Notes: generated by a model from the sequence alone, not told the origin. Shown: positions 43,182 to 52,590, counted from the stretch's first letter. The stretch is 64,000 nt of DNA from Alteromonas pelagimontana (GCF_002499975.2 NZ_CP052766.1:3782001-3846000); one strand, 5' to 3'. Program-made: numbers and translations.

Positions 43182-43383
43182 AAAGAAACTCAATGGGCAA
43201 TATCTACGAAAATTCTGTAGTAATTGCCCACTCAGTTTTAACGGCTATCAGCGGTTATACCATCAAATAAAAATATTTTATAATTCAGCAAGATATGCGA
43301 ATTTTCTTCAGGCTTTTTAATACCACTCTGGTATAGAGACTGCACTCTGGTTAATGGATTTAACGACTTCGGAGGTAGGCACA

Positions 43384-43737
43384 ATGCGTTTCATTAAATG
43401 GGCTCTTTTATCCGTGTTACTTTGTGGCAGTGTTGGGGTTATCAGTCAGCCCCAGGTAATAGCCGAATTTTTATCTTCACCAGAAGAATCTCGCAAATTA
43501 GCGGCTAAAAATGATATCGATATGCAAGCCGTAAAACGTCAGTATTTAGAGACAGAGTTTGATCTACACAAACGGGATCATATTATTCGCCAGCAGCGTA
43601 TCAAACATTATCTTGAGTTGGCCAAGCAGTACGACAGCAACGAGTGGTATTCCAGCCGCGATGACGTATTAAGCCGCGCTAAAAACCTTCTTACACACCA
43701 CGAAAGGATGGGAAGTGGTATATATGCAAGCCTTTAA
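43384..43737 (+). CDS. Hypothetical exported protein, 117 residues
   Basis: From ATG 43384, with GGAGGT seven bases upstream. The first 22 residues form a signal peptide or membrane anchor (FIKWALLSVLLCGSVGVI), and the rest is helical and charged (SPEESRKLAAKNDIDMQAVKR region). The stop lies inside the start of the MlaA gene, so the two are translationally coupled. Function unknown; it may serve the lipid-transport pair that follows. Confidence 0.65.
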   Translation: MRFIKWALLSVLLCGSVGVISQPQVIAEFLSSPEESRKLAAKNDIDMQAVKRQYLETEFDLHKRDHIIRQQRIKHYLELAKQYDSNEWYSSRDDVLSRAKNLLTHHERMGSGIYASL

Positions 43738-44617
43738 GCAGATAGTAATTATATTAGCAGTGGGCGTGATCGCGGGTTGCGCCACTCCCCAGGAAAGCGA
43801 AGAGCAAGCGACACAGAGTAATCAAACAAAGGAAGAGCGCCAGCAACCCAATCAGAATGTTGAGCAACTGAGTGCGGGAAAATCTGTTACTGTTGAAACC
43901 AGCCAGGGTAAAATCAGTGTCGAACCTACAGTTGTTGCAGTAACCGATGCGCAGGGCAGTTCGGACGTAGCAACCGGTGATTTTTATTATGACCCTTGGG
44001 AAGGCTTTAATCGCTCAGTCTTTGGCTTCAATAATTATCTCTATCAATATGTACTGATTCCGGCTTCAAACGGCTACCAATATGTGGTGCCTGTCGTCGT
44101 CAGAGACAAAATCGGTAATGCGTTTGACAACATCCGCGAACCCCTGAACCTGGTGAACAATCTTTTTGCCGGCGAAGTTGATGAGGCGGGTGTTAATCTT
44201 GGCCGATTTGTTATTAACTCGACAGTTGGCATTTTAGGTTTATTTGATCCCGCTACCAACTGGTTCGAAATGGAACCGAAGAAACAAACCATTGCTGATA
44301 CGCTGCAGCGTTATGATGTGCAGTCGGGGCCGTATCTGGTGCTACCTTTGCTAGGCCCGAGCGACACCCGAGGTGCCTTTTCCACCGTTACCGAAGGTTT
44401 TATTCATCCTATAAACCAGTTTTTTGAGCCCCCTGAATCATACCAGTTACGTACCGCTGATGGATTTGATGATTTTTCTAATCAATCCGACACCTACCAG
44501 CAGCTTTATCAGCAGGCAGAAGATCCTTACATCTACTTTAGAAACCAATATATACAGGGACAGCGGCGAGATGAACTCTTCCAGTACAACAACGAGCAGC
44601 AACAAGACGAAAAATAA
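43724..44617 (+). CDS. mlaA: MlaA/VacJ-family outer-membrane lipoprotein
   Basis: 297 residues from ATG 43724, with a lipobox (IAGC) and a Gln/Glu-rich linker. The MlaA domain starts at DPWEGFNRSVFGFNNYLYQYV and includes LGRFVINSTVGILGLFDPA and GPYLVLPLLGPSDTRGAFS. MlaA removes misplaced phospholipids from the outer leaflet. Its 3' end overlaps the RND transporter start by 47 bases. No mlaBCDEF genes are near. Confidence 0.9.
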   Translation: MQAFKQIVIILAVGVIAGCATPQESEEQATQSNQTKEERQQPNQNVEQLSAGKSVTVETSQGKISVEPTVVAVTDAQGSSDVATGDFYYDPWEGFNRSVFGFNNYLYQYVLIPASNGYQYVVPVVVRDKIGNAFDNIREPLNLVNNLFAGEVDEAGVNLGRFVINSTVGILGLFDPATNWFEMEPKKQTIADTLQRYDVQSGPYLVLPLLGPSDTRGAFSTVTEGFIHPINQFFEPPESYQLRTADGFDDFSNQSDTYQQLYQQAEDPYIYFRNQYIQGQRRDELFQYNNEQQQDEK

Positions 44618-47045
44618 ACTTGCCAATGGAATTGTGGCAGCAAGATGGTTTCTGATCCTCGCGTTCGCGATAGCGATCGGTGTGCTGGGTTATTTTGTCA
44701 GCCAGTTTAAGATTGATGCGTCAGCAGACACGCTGCTGGTTAAAGATAATAAACTTTATATTCAGACACAGGTTGCCAACCAGCAGTTTTCTCCGGATGA
44801 ATTTATTCTGTTAGCTTATGAGCCAACTGCGCACGCCCTTTTTAGCCAACAAACCTTTGACGATATCAGTGCGCTATCGGAAAAAATTCGCCAGCTAGAC
44901 AGGGTTAAAGCTGTCACTTCCATTTTGACTGTCCCGTTAATTAACGATACCTCTGCTTTAACCGGCGGGACAGAAGTCAGCTCCCTTACCTGGCAGAATC
45001 AACACTATTCTCCTGAGGTCATGGAAAATCTGGTGGTCGATCATCCGATTTTCACCGACTTGCTGATAAACCGCCAGGGTACCGCCACTTCTATTCAGAT
45101 TGTATTTGAAGAAAATCCAGAACTGGCACAGATAGAGTCAGAAATGACGAGGATCCAGGCACAGTTGCTAGAAGGCGATTTAACCCCAGAGCAGGAGCGA
45201 AGACTTAGCGAATTAAAAGCCAAAGCTGATCCCATAAAGCAAGGGCTGATAGAGCAACGAAAAAAAGAAATTGAGCAATTAACGCAGATTAGCAAGCAGG
45301 TTGAAGATCGGGCCAACACATACATGGGCGGTTCCTACGTGGTGGGCCAGCATTTAATCGATATTATCAAATCTGACTTAACCAATTTCGGTCTGGCGAT
45401 TTCTGTCGTCATTGCTTTATTGTTATTGTTTCTCTATCGGTCCATAAAATGGGTGCTTTTTCCTTTGTTTTCCTGTGCCGTGAGTGTGCTGCTGACAATG
45501 GGGATTTTTGGGTTTTTGGATATGCGCACCACGGTTATATCCGCCAATTTTGTTGCACTGCAGCTGATTCTTACGCTAGCGGTGATGATACATCTGATAG
45601 GAGCTTATCGAGAAATTAGCCGCAACAATCCGGCGTTCTCCCAGCGTGAAAGAGTGATTGCCACATTAAACGATAAACTCGCTCCCAGTTTTTTCGCCAT
45701 GCTTACTACTTCCGTGGGCTTCGGCTCGCTTATTTTCAGCGGATTGCAACCGGTGGTAGATTTCGGCTGGATGATGCTGGTATCCATGTTAGTGACCATC
45801 AGTGTAAGCTTGCTCCTGTTTCCCGCGTTACTAACCTTATTACCTGCAAGTCAAGAGTCTTCAGAATATCGTTTCATTGAAAAAGCGCTGGATGACGTTA
45901 AGCGTATGAACCTGGCTATTCCTAAATCTGTGGCTTTGGTGTGCATACTGATATTTTTGGGGACGGCATTGGGTATTTCACGTTTAGACGTGGAGAACTC
46001 CTTTATTGACTATTTTGATGATGATACTCAGGTTCACAAAGAGCTGGCTTTTATTGACCAGCAGTTCGGAGGCTCAACGCCGCTTGATATCATCCTTAAC
46101 GTTGATCAGGTAAACGATGATCAGGAATTGGTGCTTACGGCTGATGCAGTAAACCGTCTACAACTTGTTCAGGCTGCAGTAAAAGCGTTTGAAGCCACTG
46201 GCAGTGTGACTTCTGTCGCCAACTTTACTGATTTAGCCAAGCAGCTCAATGATAACAAGCCGCTCACTGAATATGAGTTAACTACCATTTATCATATTCT
46301 TGATAAACAGGTTGTAAATCAACTTGTAGGAGCCTATTTTTCTCCAGACTCTCAACAGTTGCGGATCTCAATTCGAATTCAGGACACCACCGCAGGGCTC
46401 GATCGCGAAACCTTCATGAACGACTTACAGAAAGATTTGCAAGCTGTTGGTGTAGAGAGAGATGAATATCAACTCACTAACCTGTTCGTACTGTACCAGG
46501 ATATCCTTAGCCGCTTATTTGACTCTCAGGTGACAACTTTGGGGATCGTGTATGCGGTGCTGGCACTGGTACTGCTACTGATTTTCCGATCATTAAAGAT
46601 TGCGCTTATTGCCCTGGTACCTAATATACTTACCACGCTCGGCATCCTGGGGGTAATCGGATGGTTAGGCATTCCTCTTGATATTATGACAATTACCATT
46701 GCGGCCATTGCAATGGGCATTGCCGTTGATGACACCATTCACTTTTTACACGCTTATCTGCAGGGTAGGAAGGACGCGACAGCAGAAAGTAACGAGGCGA
46801 GTAGTGCAAGTAACCGGGCTTTTGGTCATACCGGCTTGGCGATAGTATTTACTACAACAATTATTACCATCGGCTTCTCAATATTTGGGCTTTCAAACTT
46901 TTTACCCAGTGTATATTTTGGCTTGCTCACCGCTACGGCAATGATATTTGCTTTAATTACCGACCTTACGTTACTGCCGGCGCTATTAAACTGGTTAGTT
47001 GCCAGGCCCAATAAGCCGCAGCAAAGTTCCAGAGAGAGCAATTAA
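44571..47045 (+). CDS. RND/MMPL-family transporter
   Basis: 824 residues from ATG 44571, inside the end of mlaA; the family N-terminus (ARWFLILAFAIAIGVLGYF) follows directly. Two repeats of a large extracytoplasmic loop plus six membrane segments are visible, with the second SSD-like block IAAIAMGIAVDDTIHFLHAYLQG. A coiled-coil-like insert occurs near residues 190-230. MMPL-type exporters move lipids, and overlap with mlaA suggests a joint role in lipid traffic across the envelope. Confidence 0.87.
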   Translation: MNSSSTTTSSNKTKNKLANGIVAARWFLILAFAIAIGVLGYFVSQFKIDASADTLLVKDNKLYIQTQVANQQFSPDEFILLAYEPTAHALFSQQTFDDISALSEKIRQLDRVKAVTSILTVPLINDTSALTGGTEVSSLTWQNQHYSPEVMENLVVDHPIFTDLLINRQGTATSIQIVFEENPELAQIESEMTRIQAQLLEGDLTPEQERRLSELKAKADPIKQGLIEQRKKEIEQLTQISKQVEDRANTYMGGSYVVGQHLIDIIKSDLTNFGLAISVVIALLLLFLYRSIKWVLFPLFSCAVSVLLTMGIFGFLDMRTTVISANFVALQLILTLAVMIHLIGAYREISRNNPAFSQRERVIATLNDKLAPSFFAMLTTSVGFGSLIFSGLQPVVDFGWMMLVSMLVTISVSLLLFPALLTLLPASQESSEYRFIEKALDDVKRMNLAIPKSVALVCILIFLGTALGISRLDVENSFIDYFDDDTQVHKELAFIDQQFGGSTPLDIILNVDQVNDDQELVLTADAVNRLQLVQAAVKAFEATGSVTSVANFTDLAKQLNDNKPLTEYELTTIYHILDKQVVNQLVGAYFSPDSQQLRISIRIQDTTAGLDRETFMNDLQKDLQAVGVERDEYQLTNLFVLYQDILSRLFDSQVTTLGIVYAVLALVLLLIFRSLKIALIALVPNILTTLGILGVIGWLGIPLDIMTITIAAIAMGIAVDDTIHFLHAYLQGRKDATAESNEASSASNRAFGHTGLAIVFTTTIITIGFSIFGLSNFLPSVYFGLLTATAMIFALITDLTLLPALLNWLVARPNKPQQSSRESN

Positions 47046-47460
47046 GCTCTCTTGTCGGGAAGATAAAATTGAGCGAGTACAAAGCAAAGATTGCCGAAAA
47101 AGAGCATTTAAAATGATTGATTGACTTCGAAAGAAGAATTTAAAGTCATTGATGAAGTGTTAGATAACCCTATGACTGTTTCCGTGAAATGCTGCCAGAT
47201 AAAGGCTAGTGTTCCTCAATTTGTTAAACAGCCTGCCTCTGCGGTTGTGCTTAAGGTACCGCTATTTACGCGAGAATAGCCAGCTGAAAGCCTGGGGCAG
47301 GGCACCGTGTTCATTGATCGCCGTAATTTAACCTCAATGGTTTTCGCTAACGAGCAGGGTGAACGTAAAACCTGAACCGTGAGTTAAGAGGCTTGTACTT
47401 TCCTGAAAATAAGTATAAATTTTGGGGTTGGAAACGGAGTTCTGTATTAAAGGAAAGCGC
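47046..47460. other. Stretch with decayed coding remnant
   Basis: At about 47286-47374 one frame reads ESLGQGTVFIDRRNLTSMVF then NEQGERKT and a stop, like the tail of a real protein, but stops interrupt it upstream. I cannot name the family. Confidence 0.35.
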
Positions 47461-47694
47461 GTGGGAGCATCTAAAACGAGTAAATTAAAAGATAGATATT
47501 ATTTCTTCACAAGCCATTCCTCTTCTGCCAAAGTTTGGTTGGCGTTTTTCATCTGTTGTACTATATCTTTATTCCTCGCGTATTCCCTGCTGACCATCTT
47601 TGATAGACGTCCTGACATTTCAGAGGAACAAGAATCGTCGTTATTGAAAGTAGATATTGCTGATTATACGGTTCAGCTTAGCCCCGAGGAATAA
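47461..47694 (+). CDS. Small hypothetical membrane protein, 77 residues
   Basis: From GTG 47461, with AAAGGA six bases upstream. One membrane helix (WLAFFICCTISLFLAYSLL) sits between a basic N-terminus and an acidic C-terminus. Unrecognised; confidence in the gene itself is moderate. Confidence 0.45.
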   Translation: MGASKTSKLKDRYYFFTSHSSSAKVWLAFFICCTISLFLAYSLLTIFDRRPDISEEQESSLLKVDIADYTVQLSPEE

Positions 47695-47994
47695 ACTCTC
47701 TCTTTCTTTAGTCTCATCGCGCGGCTGACCCTTTTTCACGATTGGCCATCATTCTAATCGGCAAGGCTGTGCTCACTCAGCGCAAAAAAGCCGCGCCCGA
47801 AAAGAGATAAATGGTTTCCTCTGTTTCTGAGCTGATCAGACATCAGTGTGGATCAGTATAATGTTTGCAGCAAATTGGAAAAGCGGTTTGGCAAGTTATA
47901 TTGTTTATCTGGGGTTTACTCTAGTTCGTTTTGAACTGGAACATGCGGTCATAAAAAAACCAGGTAAAAACCTGGTTTTTTTATCGTATTTCAA
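47695..47994. other. Gene-free stretch
   Basis: Contains the terminator at 47954-47982. Nothing else was seen. Confidence 0.5.
47954..47982 (-). terminator. Terminator after the small lipoprotein gene
   Basis: Stem AAAACCAGGT/ACCTGGTTTT with A and T runs on both sides, so it can act in either direction. Confidence 0.8.
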
Positions 47995-48189
47995 TTAGCA
48001 ATCCTGGTCTTTTGTGTCCATGCCTTCTTTAGCATCTTCACAAGCGTCTTCCACAGCGTTACCCGTATCAGTTACCACGTCGTCTAACTCTTCACCTGCA
48101 TCCTCCGCAGGGCCCTGATCACAGGCGCTAAGAGACAGAGCGAACCCAGCAACCATCAAAGTTTTTAAAAATGCTTTATATGTCATCAT
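47995..48189 (-). CDS. Small entericidin-like lipoprotein
   Basis: 64 residues with a lipobox (LSAC) and an acidic mature part (EDAGEELDDVVTDTGNAVED) containing further cysteines. This resembles entericidin/small stress lipoproteins. CTTTCTCC on the plus strand gives a GGAGAAAG site before the ATG. It lies next to the DUF1328 gene on the same strand. Confidence 0.75.
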   Translation of the reverse strand: MMTYKAFLKTLMVAGFALSLSACDQGPAEDAGEELDDVVTDTGNAVEDACEDAKEGMDTKDQDC

Positions 48190-48217
48190 ATTCCTTTCTC
48201 CTTTATCCTAATTAATC

Positions 48218-48394
48218 TTAAACTCTAGGTGATTTACCGCGTAACGCATTTGCAATAAGCGAAATGACCAATAGCGCGACAAATACGAAGAATAAAAACT
48301 GAGCAATACCTGTAGCTGCACCGGCAATGCCACCGAAACCAAAAACTGCTGCAATAATGGCGATAATAAAGAATGTAATAGCCCAACCTAACAT
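48218..48394 (-). CDS. DUF1328 (YtjA-like) small membrane protein
   Basis: 58 residues reading [20 protein letters not shown], then [20 protein letters not shown] and ending in RGKSPRV. This is the full length and pattern of DUF1328/YtjA proteins: two membrane helices joined by a Gly/Ala turn. GAGGAT lies about seven bases before the ATG. It starts 28 bases upstream of the lipoprotein gene, so they probably share a transcript. Such proteins are common among stress-induced genes; their role is unknown. Confidence 0.9.
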   Translation of the reverse strand: MLGWAITFFIIAIIAAVFGFGGIAGAATGIAQFLFFVFVALLVISLIANALRGKSPRV

Positions 48395-48831
48395 AAGTAA
48401 ATCCTCTTATTGCTTCCGTAAATTCACAATAAGATATGCGCGAACTGTGCCAAATCTGCAAGCATTTGATTTTAATCCTTAAATAATAATTTTTCACGAA
48501 AGGTAGTGAGTTTTATTATTCACTATTACAAGAAGAATGCACTTTTTACACGATGCTAACAAGGTGGGACGCCTAAGTTAATCCTCATCTTCTCCTCTAT
48601 ATATCGAGGGCAAGAGCATGAATGAACAAACATTCAGCAGTCTTAAGTAATAAACAAAATTTATCATCGAAACGCCGTAAAACCCTTCCTGATGGCTCTG
48701 CTGGAGCATGGATGCTTAAGCAGTTCGACTAAAAAATCTTCACTTATCGCGAAAAATCATTCACGATCTCTCCCTGTCCATATCCCTGACGATCTTGATA
48801 TAATCTTGCCATCCAACATCAAGGACCTTCC
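48395..48831. other. Gene-free stretch with a partial interspersed repeat
   Basis: Holds divergent promoters for the DUF1328 and YfbR genes and the repeat-like stretch at 48671-48715. Confidence 0.5.
48671..48715. repeat. Partial relative of the MITE-like repeat
   Basis: ACGCCGTAAAACCCTTCC resembles the left interior of the 22878 element (one substitution and one extra A). A dyad around AGCATGGATGCT follows, as in the first element. The 10-base terminal repeats are not seen. Confidence 0.45.
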
Positions 48832-49476
48832 ATGTCAAAAAATCATTCCGCCTTTATTGGGCTAATGCAGCGGGCAAAAAACGTAAAGCGTTGGCCATTA
48901 ATGGCGCAGTTTCAGGATGAAATTCTTTCCACCCATATTTATGAAGCTGCTGTCGTCGCACATATGTTGGGAGCCATTGCCGCGGACGTATTTGAAGAGG
49001 ATATTGATCCTGATCGGGTAGCATCTATGGCACTTTTTCATGAAGGGAGTGAGATAGCGGGAATGAGTGATATTCCTAGTCCGGTTAAATACCACGACCC
49101 TGAAACGACAACCGCAATAAAAAAACTGGAGCGCCGATTCGAGGCAATGCTGATTAAAACGCTTCCTGAAAAGCTGCAGGCTCGTTATCAGCCTCTTATT
49201 GAGCAGGACAAAGAAGATGCCCACGTACGCTTGGCGAAAGCTGCAGATGTCCTTTGTGCATATTTAAAATGTGATTACGAGCTGTCTAAATCGAACGGAG
49301 AATTTTCTAACGCCAAGCAGGAAATGGAAATTCAGCTTGGAAAGTATCGTGAGCTTCACCCGTGCGTTGACTATTTCTGTCAGGTATTTTTAGAAGATGC
49401 AAAAGGGACGTTAGATGAACAAACACGGGATTTGGACTGGGTAGAAAGAGCGAATACCCTTCATCTTTCGGAATAA
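48832..49476 (+). CDS. YfbR-like 5'-deoxynucleotidase (HD fold) with altered HD motif
   Basis: 214 residues matching YfbR over the full length: RWPLM near the start, H35, FHEGSE at 69-74, the DIPSPVKY segment and KAADVLCAYLKC with D139. YfbR dephosphorylates deoxynucleoside 5'-monophosphates using a metal held by the HD pair. Here the HD is H70-E71, an Asp-to-Glu change at a metal ligand; the catalytic Glu (E74) is retained. Activity may be kept or changed. The gene stands alone. Confidence 0.85.
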   Translation: MSKNHSAFIGLMQRAKNVKRWPLMAQFQDEILSTHIYEAAVVAHMLGAIAADVFEEDIDPDRVASMALFHEGSEIAGMSDIPSPVKYHDPETTTAIKKLERRFEAMLIKTLPEKLQARYQPLIEQDKEDAHVRLAKAADVLCAYLKCDYELSKSNGEFSNAKQEMEIQLGKYRELHPCVDYFCQVFLEDAKGTLDEQTRDLDWVERANTLHLSE

Positions 49477-49497
49477 CTGTGAGCTTAAGTTTAACCC

Positions 49498-49529
49498 TAC
49501 CCATGACGCCTTTCGCCATGGGTAATTTT
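49498..49529. terminator. Hairpin between convergent YfbR and DUF2383 genes
   Basis: Stem TACCCATG/CATGGGTA with an 11-base loop, then ATTTT on the plus strand. Confidence 0.6.
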
Positions 49530-49537
49530 CCTGAGGT

Positions 49538-49984
49538 CTACGCCGTAGCATCCTGTAAAGATTTCATTTCATCGTGACATTGCTGCATACGAACTCGGAC
49601 CCGGCGAAGCTCAGTGGCGCAGTTGGCGGGCTGGTTTTCTTCCAGTGCGTCGTCAATGGCTTCGAGAACTTTGTCTTCAACTTCTTCAAGCTGGTCTACA
49701 TAAGTGTGGTCTTTATTCGAACTCAGGGCGCCCAGAAGATTCGTATACATGTTGCGTACATCAACAGTCCAGTCAGAATCGGTTTCTGCATCACCTTGTT
49801 CAGAAACCGCGTAGGGCTGAAGGGCGGCTATGGCTTCCTGCTTTTCGGTAATCATTCTGGTGAACATCGCTTTCAAATTTTGCTGGGACACTTTTTCGAT
49901 CCCGTCCTGATAAAATTCTATCCCACCATTCATTACTTTGATTATGTCAGTTACTTTGTCAACCTGGGGTGTTTGATTACTCAT
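49538..49984 (-). CDS. DUF2383/PA2169-type four-helix protein
   Basis: 148 residues from ATG 49984, with GGAG seven bases upstream; a longer reading adds an unrelated hydrophobic leader. It is all-helical and ferritin-like (VTDIIKVMNGGIEFYQDGIEKV, a second repeat with CATELRRVRVRMQQCHDEM). PA2169-type proteins occur with stress genes and have unknown activity. No metal motif is obvious. Confidence 0.8.
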   Translation of the reverse strand: MSNQTPQVDKVTDIIKVMNGGIEFYQDGIEKVSQQNLKAMFTRMITEKQEAIAALQPYAVSEQGDAETDSDWTVDVRNMYTNLLGALSSNKDHTYVDQLEEVEDKVLEAIDDALEENQPANCATELRRVRVRMQQCHDEMKSLQDATA

Positions 49985-50730
49985 AGGAAATCTCCACATA
50001 CAAAAGAAAAGAAAAAACGCCAGCCAATCTCGCAGACTTCGGTTGAATACAATGCACACTACGTTCCATAGTAAGACCGGTAATGAGTTTGTAATGTTGA
50101 ACAACCTTGCTGATTAATAACAGTTTTTTGAAAACGTAAAAAGAGAGTCTGGTGTGGCGCGGGATATTGGAATAAGAACCAGTAAAATTTACCTTCTCGT
50201 TGTAAGAAGAGAAGGCTCTGGTGCGGCAAAGCTATAGAAACGGTTTGGCTGACAACACAGGAAGACACTCAGCTGCAGGCTCTTAATATTGTCGCTGTTC
50301 TTATTTAAGCAGGAAAGATCGCTAGAGGGAATGGGTAAATTTCTTCAGTGCAATGGGATTCGCCTCCTCGTTATGTGTATCAGGATGATGTTCAACAAGA
50401 AAGTTTCTTATGCTTGGGGTAGTTCTGTGAAAACTATGTTAAGCAGCTTGCTACCAGTAATTCGCTTTGTTGTGTGCTCACCCAGCGCGAGAATTTTTCA
50501 AATTTTGACAAGCCAAAATCGTGAAGGTTTAGGGGGCTAAATCAAGCAAGATGTCCACTGACGACTGAGAAAGATGTTACTGCCACTACTCCTTTTGATA
50601 GAAGTATCACGGGCTCATTGGATGAATGAAATGGCCGCATTAGGAAAATCGGCGTAACTGAGGTGAGTGAAGCCGGTTGGCCACGTAACCAATTATCTCT
50701 CGTTGATAAACAGTTTCAACGTCTTAGCGG
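49985..50730. other. Long stretch without an intact gene
   Basis: The right end (about 50560-50734, plus strand) reads like a decayed gene with one in-frame TGA: EKDVTATTPFDRSITGSLDE, stop, NGRIRKIGVTEVSEAGWPRN. The family is not recognised. The rest shows only chance open frames. Confidence 0.35.
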
Positions 50731-51297
50731 CTAATCTGGCTTAGTTGACAAAATTTCATCGACTGCAAACGCATTGTTACCAGTGGAAACCTTATTTGCG
50801 CCCATTCTCACCATTACAGAATAATAAATATCATTCATAGGCTTCGTTTCTACGCTCATTTCGGTACCTGTGTTTAGCGGCTGTACAATTTCACTACAAC
50901 CGGACATTGTACACTGCTCATCTTTCATCACCGGCGGTTTCGGCTCATTTCTTGAACGAGTGACTGTTTTACCAATCGTCCCTTTCTTTTCAACATCGGT
51001 TTTTACAATCGCTACCCAGCTATAGCCTCTCTCTTTCGCCAATTCAGCTGAACGATAAAGTGTATATTCCTGCACTTTGTCAGCCGGAGTTTCATCTGTA
51101 GCTTTAAACATTACCCGATATTCATTATCACTTAACTGGACACTGGAGTATCCATAACCGTTAAATGTCTTAGCTGACTGATATGGGGTAGGAGCTACGC
51201 TGGGTAACGAAGAACATGCCGCCACCATCAGTATTCCGGACATTAACACTGTTAATGTACATTTGGGTATTCGAGCTGTTGAAGGTAGCAATTTCAT
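50731..51297 (-). CDS. Hypothetical lipoprotein (CC0125/CC1285-like)
   Basis: 188 residues with a lipobox (VAAC), then a small alpha/beta domain (YRVMFKATDETPADKVQEYTL, RSAELAKERGYSWVAIV) typical of the CC0125/CC1285 lipoproteins and a disulfide-like CTMSGC insert. Function unknown. It is downstream of the YqjDEK-like operon on the same strand. Confidence 0.75.
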   Translation of the reverse strand: MKLLPSTARIPKCTLTVLMSGILMVAACSSLPSVAPTPYQSAKTFNGYGYSSVQLSDNEYRVMFKATDETPADKVQEYTLYRSAELAKERGYSWVAIVKTDVEKKGTIGKTVTRSRNEPKPPVMKDEQCTMSGCSEIVQPLNTGTEMSVETKPMNDIYYSVMVRMGANKVSTGNNAFAVDEILSTKPD

Positions 51298-51306
51298 GAT
51301 CTGTCC

Positions 51307-51564
51307 TTAGGTAAGAAATTTAAACATCGCGGTTCTTGCGAACGTGAGCAGCGCCATTCGCTTTCCCGAAGAGGGTTGGCTTGATGTTAACCCTTTAAAT
51401 ACTCCACTACAGAAGAAGCCTAATAAGACTGAAGGTGACGCGATAAACAATCTTGTTCGGATTTTAAGTCTGGCCACTGCATAGTCACTTCGTCTTTGCG
51501 AAATTGAGTAATGTTGATGGGCGTGATGAACAGCGTTTATTTCCTTGTTAAGGAACATTGCCAT
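51307..51564 (-). CDS. YqjK-like small membrane protein
   Basis: 85 residues with an AAGGAG site just before the ATG, nine bases after the YqjE-like gene. A basic N-terminal half (SQRRSDYAVARLKIRTRL) precedes a short hydrophobic stretch (LFIASPSVLLGFFCSG), as in E. coli YqjK, and the yqjD-yqjE-yqjK order is conserved. Sequence similarity itself is weak, so this rests partly on context. Confidence 0.55.
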   Translation of the reverse strand: MAMFLNKEINAVHHAHQHYSISQRRSDYAVARLKIRTRLFIASPSVLLGFFCSGVFKGLTSSQPSSGKRMALLTFARTAMFKFLT

Positions 51565-51573
51565 AATTTCTCC

Positions 51574-52074
51574 TTAATGTACATCTTCCTCAACGCCAGC
51601 CTTTCCTATAAAAGCGCGAACGATCGGCATGAAAGTCAGATGCTTATAAGCGTTTTTTGCCACTGTGAATGCAAAAGCAGCAAGACAGCCATTGATGATA
51701 ATTAATACCAATGAAGACCACGCAAAGTGTAAACCAGCATGATGAAGCGCAATTCCTAATGCCACATTAATAACCAACCAACAGCAACAAGCGAAAGTAA
51801 ATGAAGCAAGTAACGAAAGGGCGGTAACGACAAGAGACTTTTTAACGAGCTCTGTCTCTGCAGCCATGACTTCCGAAAGCGCTTCAACTTCTGCTTTTTT
51901 CTGCGCATATACGTTTTTAAAGGCGTTTAGCGTTTCTTTAAAAGTTGCGTCATCATCAGGCCTTTTTTCATCAGCACATGAATCTGCCCGGCCAGTATCA
52001 CTGGCCGGGCAGTAGGGATTGGTTTCATTGGACCCGTAGGCCGCATTGTGAAACTGTTCCTTGTTAGTAGACAT
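51574..52074 (-). CDS. YqjE-like phage-holin-family membrane protein
   Basis: 166 residues: a polar N-terminal 50, an amphipathic segment (KKAEVEALSEVMAAETELVKK), then two membrane helices (LLASFTFACCCWLVIN and SSLVLIIINGCLAAFAF). This matches YqjE/holin-X proteins. It begins two bases after the YqjD-like gene ends and is followed by a YqjK-like gene. Confidence 0.78.
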   Translation of the reverse strand: MSTNKEQFHNAAYGSNETNPYCPASDTGRADSCADEKRPDDDATFKETLNAFKNVYAQKKAEVEALSEVMAAETELVKKSLVVTALSLLASFTFACCCWLVINVALGIALHHAGLHFAWSSLVLIIINGCLAAFAFTVAKNAYKHLTFMPIVRAFIGKAGVEEDVH

Positions 52075-52076
52075 GC

Positions 52077-52418
52077 TTACTTTTTGCGCATCAGTGAAGT
52101 GATCAACATACCTGCTGCAAACGCTACACTTGCGGCAGCTATAGGATTTTCCACTGCGTACTTACGCACTGAAGAACCTAGCCATTTTTGCTCTGCTTCG
52201 CGTTTGCTGGCAGCAACTTTTTCGCTAGTTCCTGAAGCGGATGAACGTAGCGTTTCCTCTGCTCGACTTGCAGAACTCGCTAATTTATCTACAGAAGAAT
52301 GCAGAGTTTCCTGAAGCTTATCAGTGACTGGATGAGATTTCTCTCCCACACCGTTTGCAGTAGATGGTTTTTTTGAAGCTAAATTATCTGTTACGCCTTG
52401 TGGTGTTTGAATAGCCAT
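52077..52418 (-). CDS. YqjD/ElaB-like (DUF883) membrane-anchored protein
   Basis: 113 residues from ATG 52418, with AAGGAG upstream. The N-terminal part is helical and charged (DKLQETLHSSVDKLASSASR), the C-terminus is a single membrane anchor (ENPIAAASVAFAAGMLITSL) ending in basic residues, as in YqjD/ElaB, which bind ribosomes in stationary phase. First gene of the three-gene operon. Confidence 0.85.
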   Translation of the reverse strand: MAIQTPQGVTDNLASKKPSTANGVGEKSHPVTDKLQETLHSSVDKLASSASRAEETLRSSASGTSEKVAASKREAEQKWLGSSVRKYAVENPIAAASVAFAAGMLITSLMRKK

Positions 52419-52590
52419 TGCTATCTCCTTTTCGATGAATTTCTGCATAGAGGGCGCTGCAATGCGTGTACCAAGACGAAGATATTCGTAAGCCATTAAT
52501 TATGAAGAATATTTTAGAAGGGTACCGCTAAGATAAATATTGTGCCAAGTAAATCCTTCAGCGGGCTTGTAATAATTGCGTAAACAACGC

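Noticed and set aside
50289..50540. Plus-strand open frame of 83 codons
   Set aside because: No ribosome site, poor protein character and no recognisable domain; likely chance.
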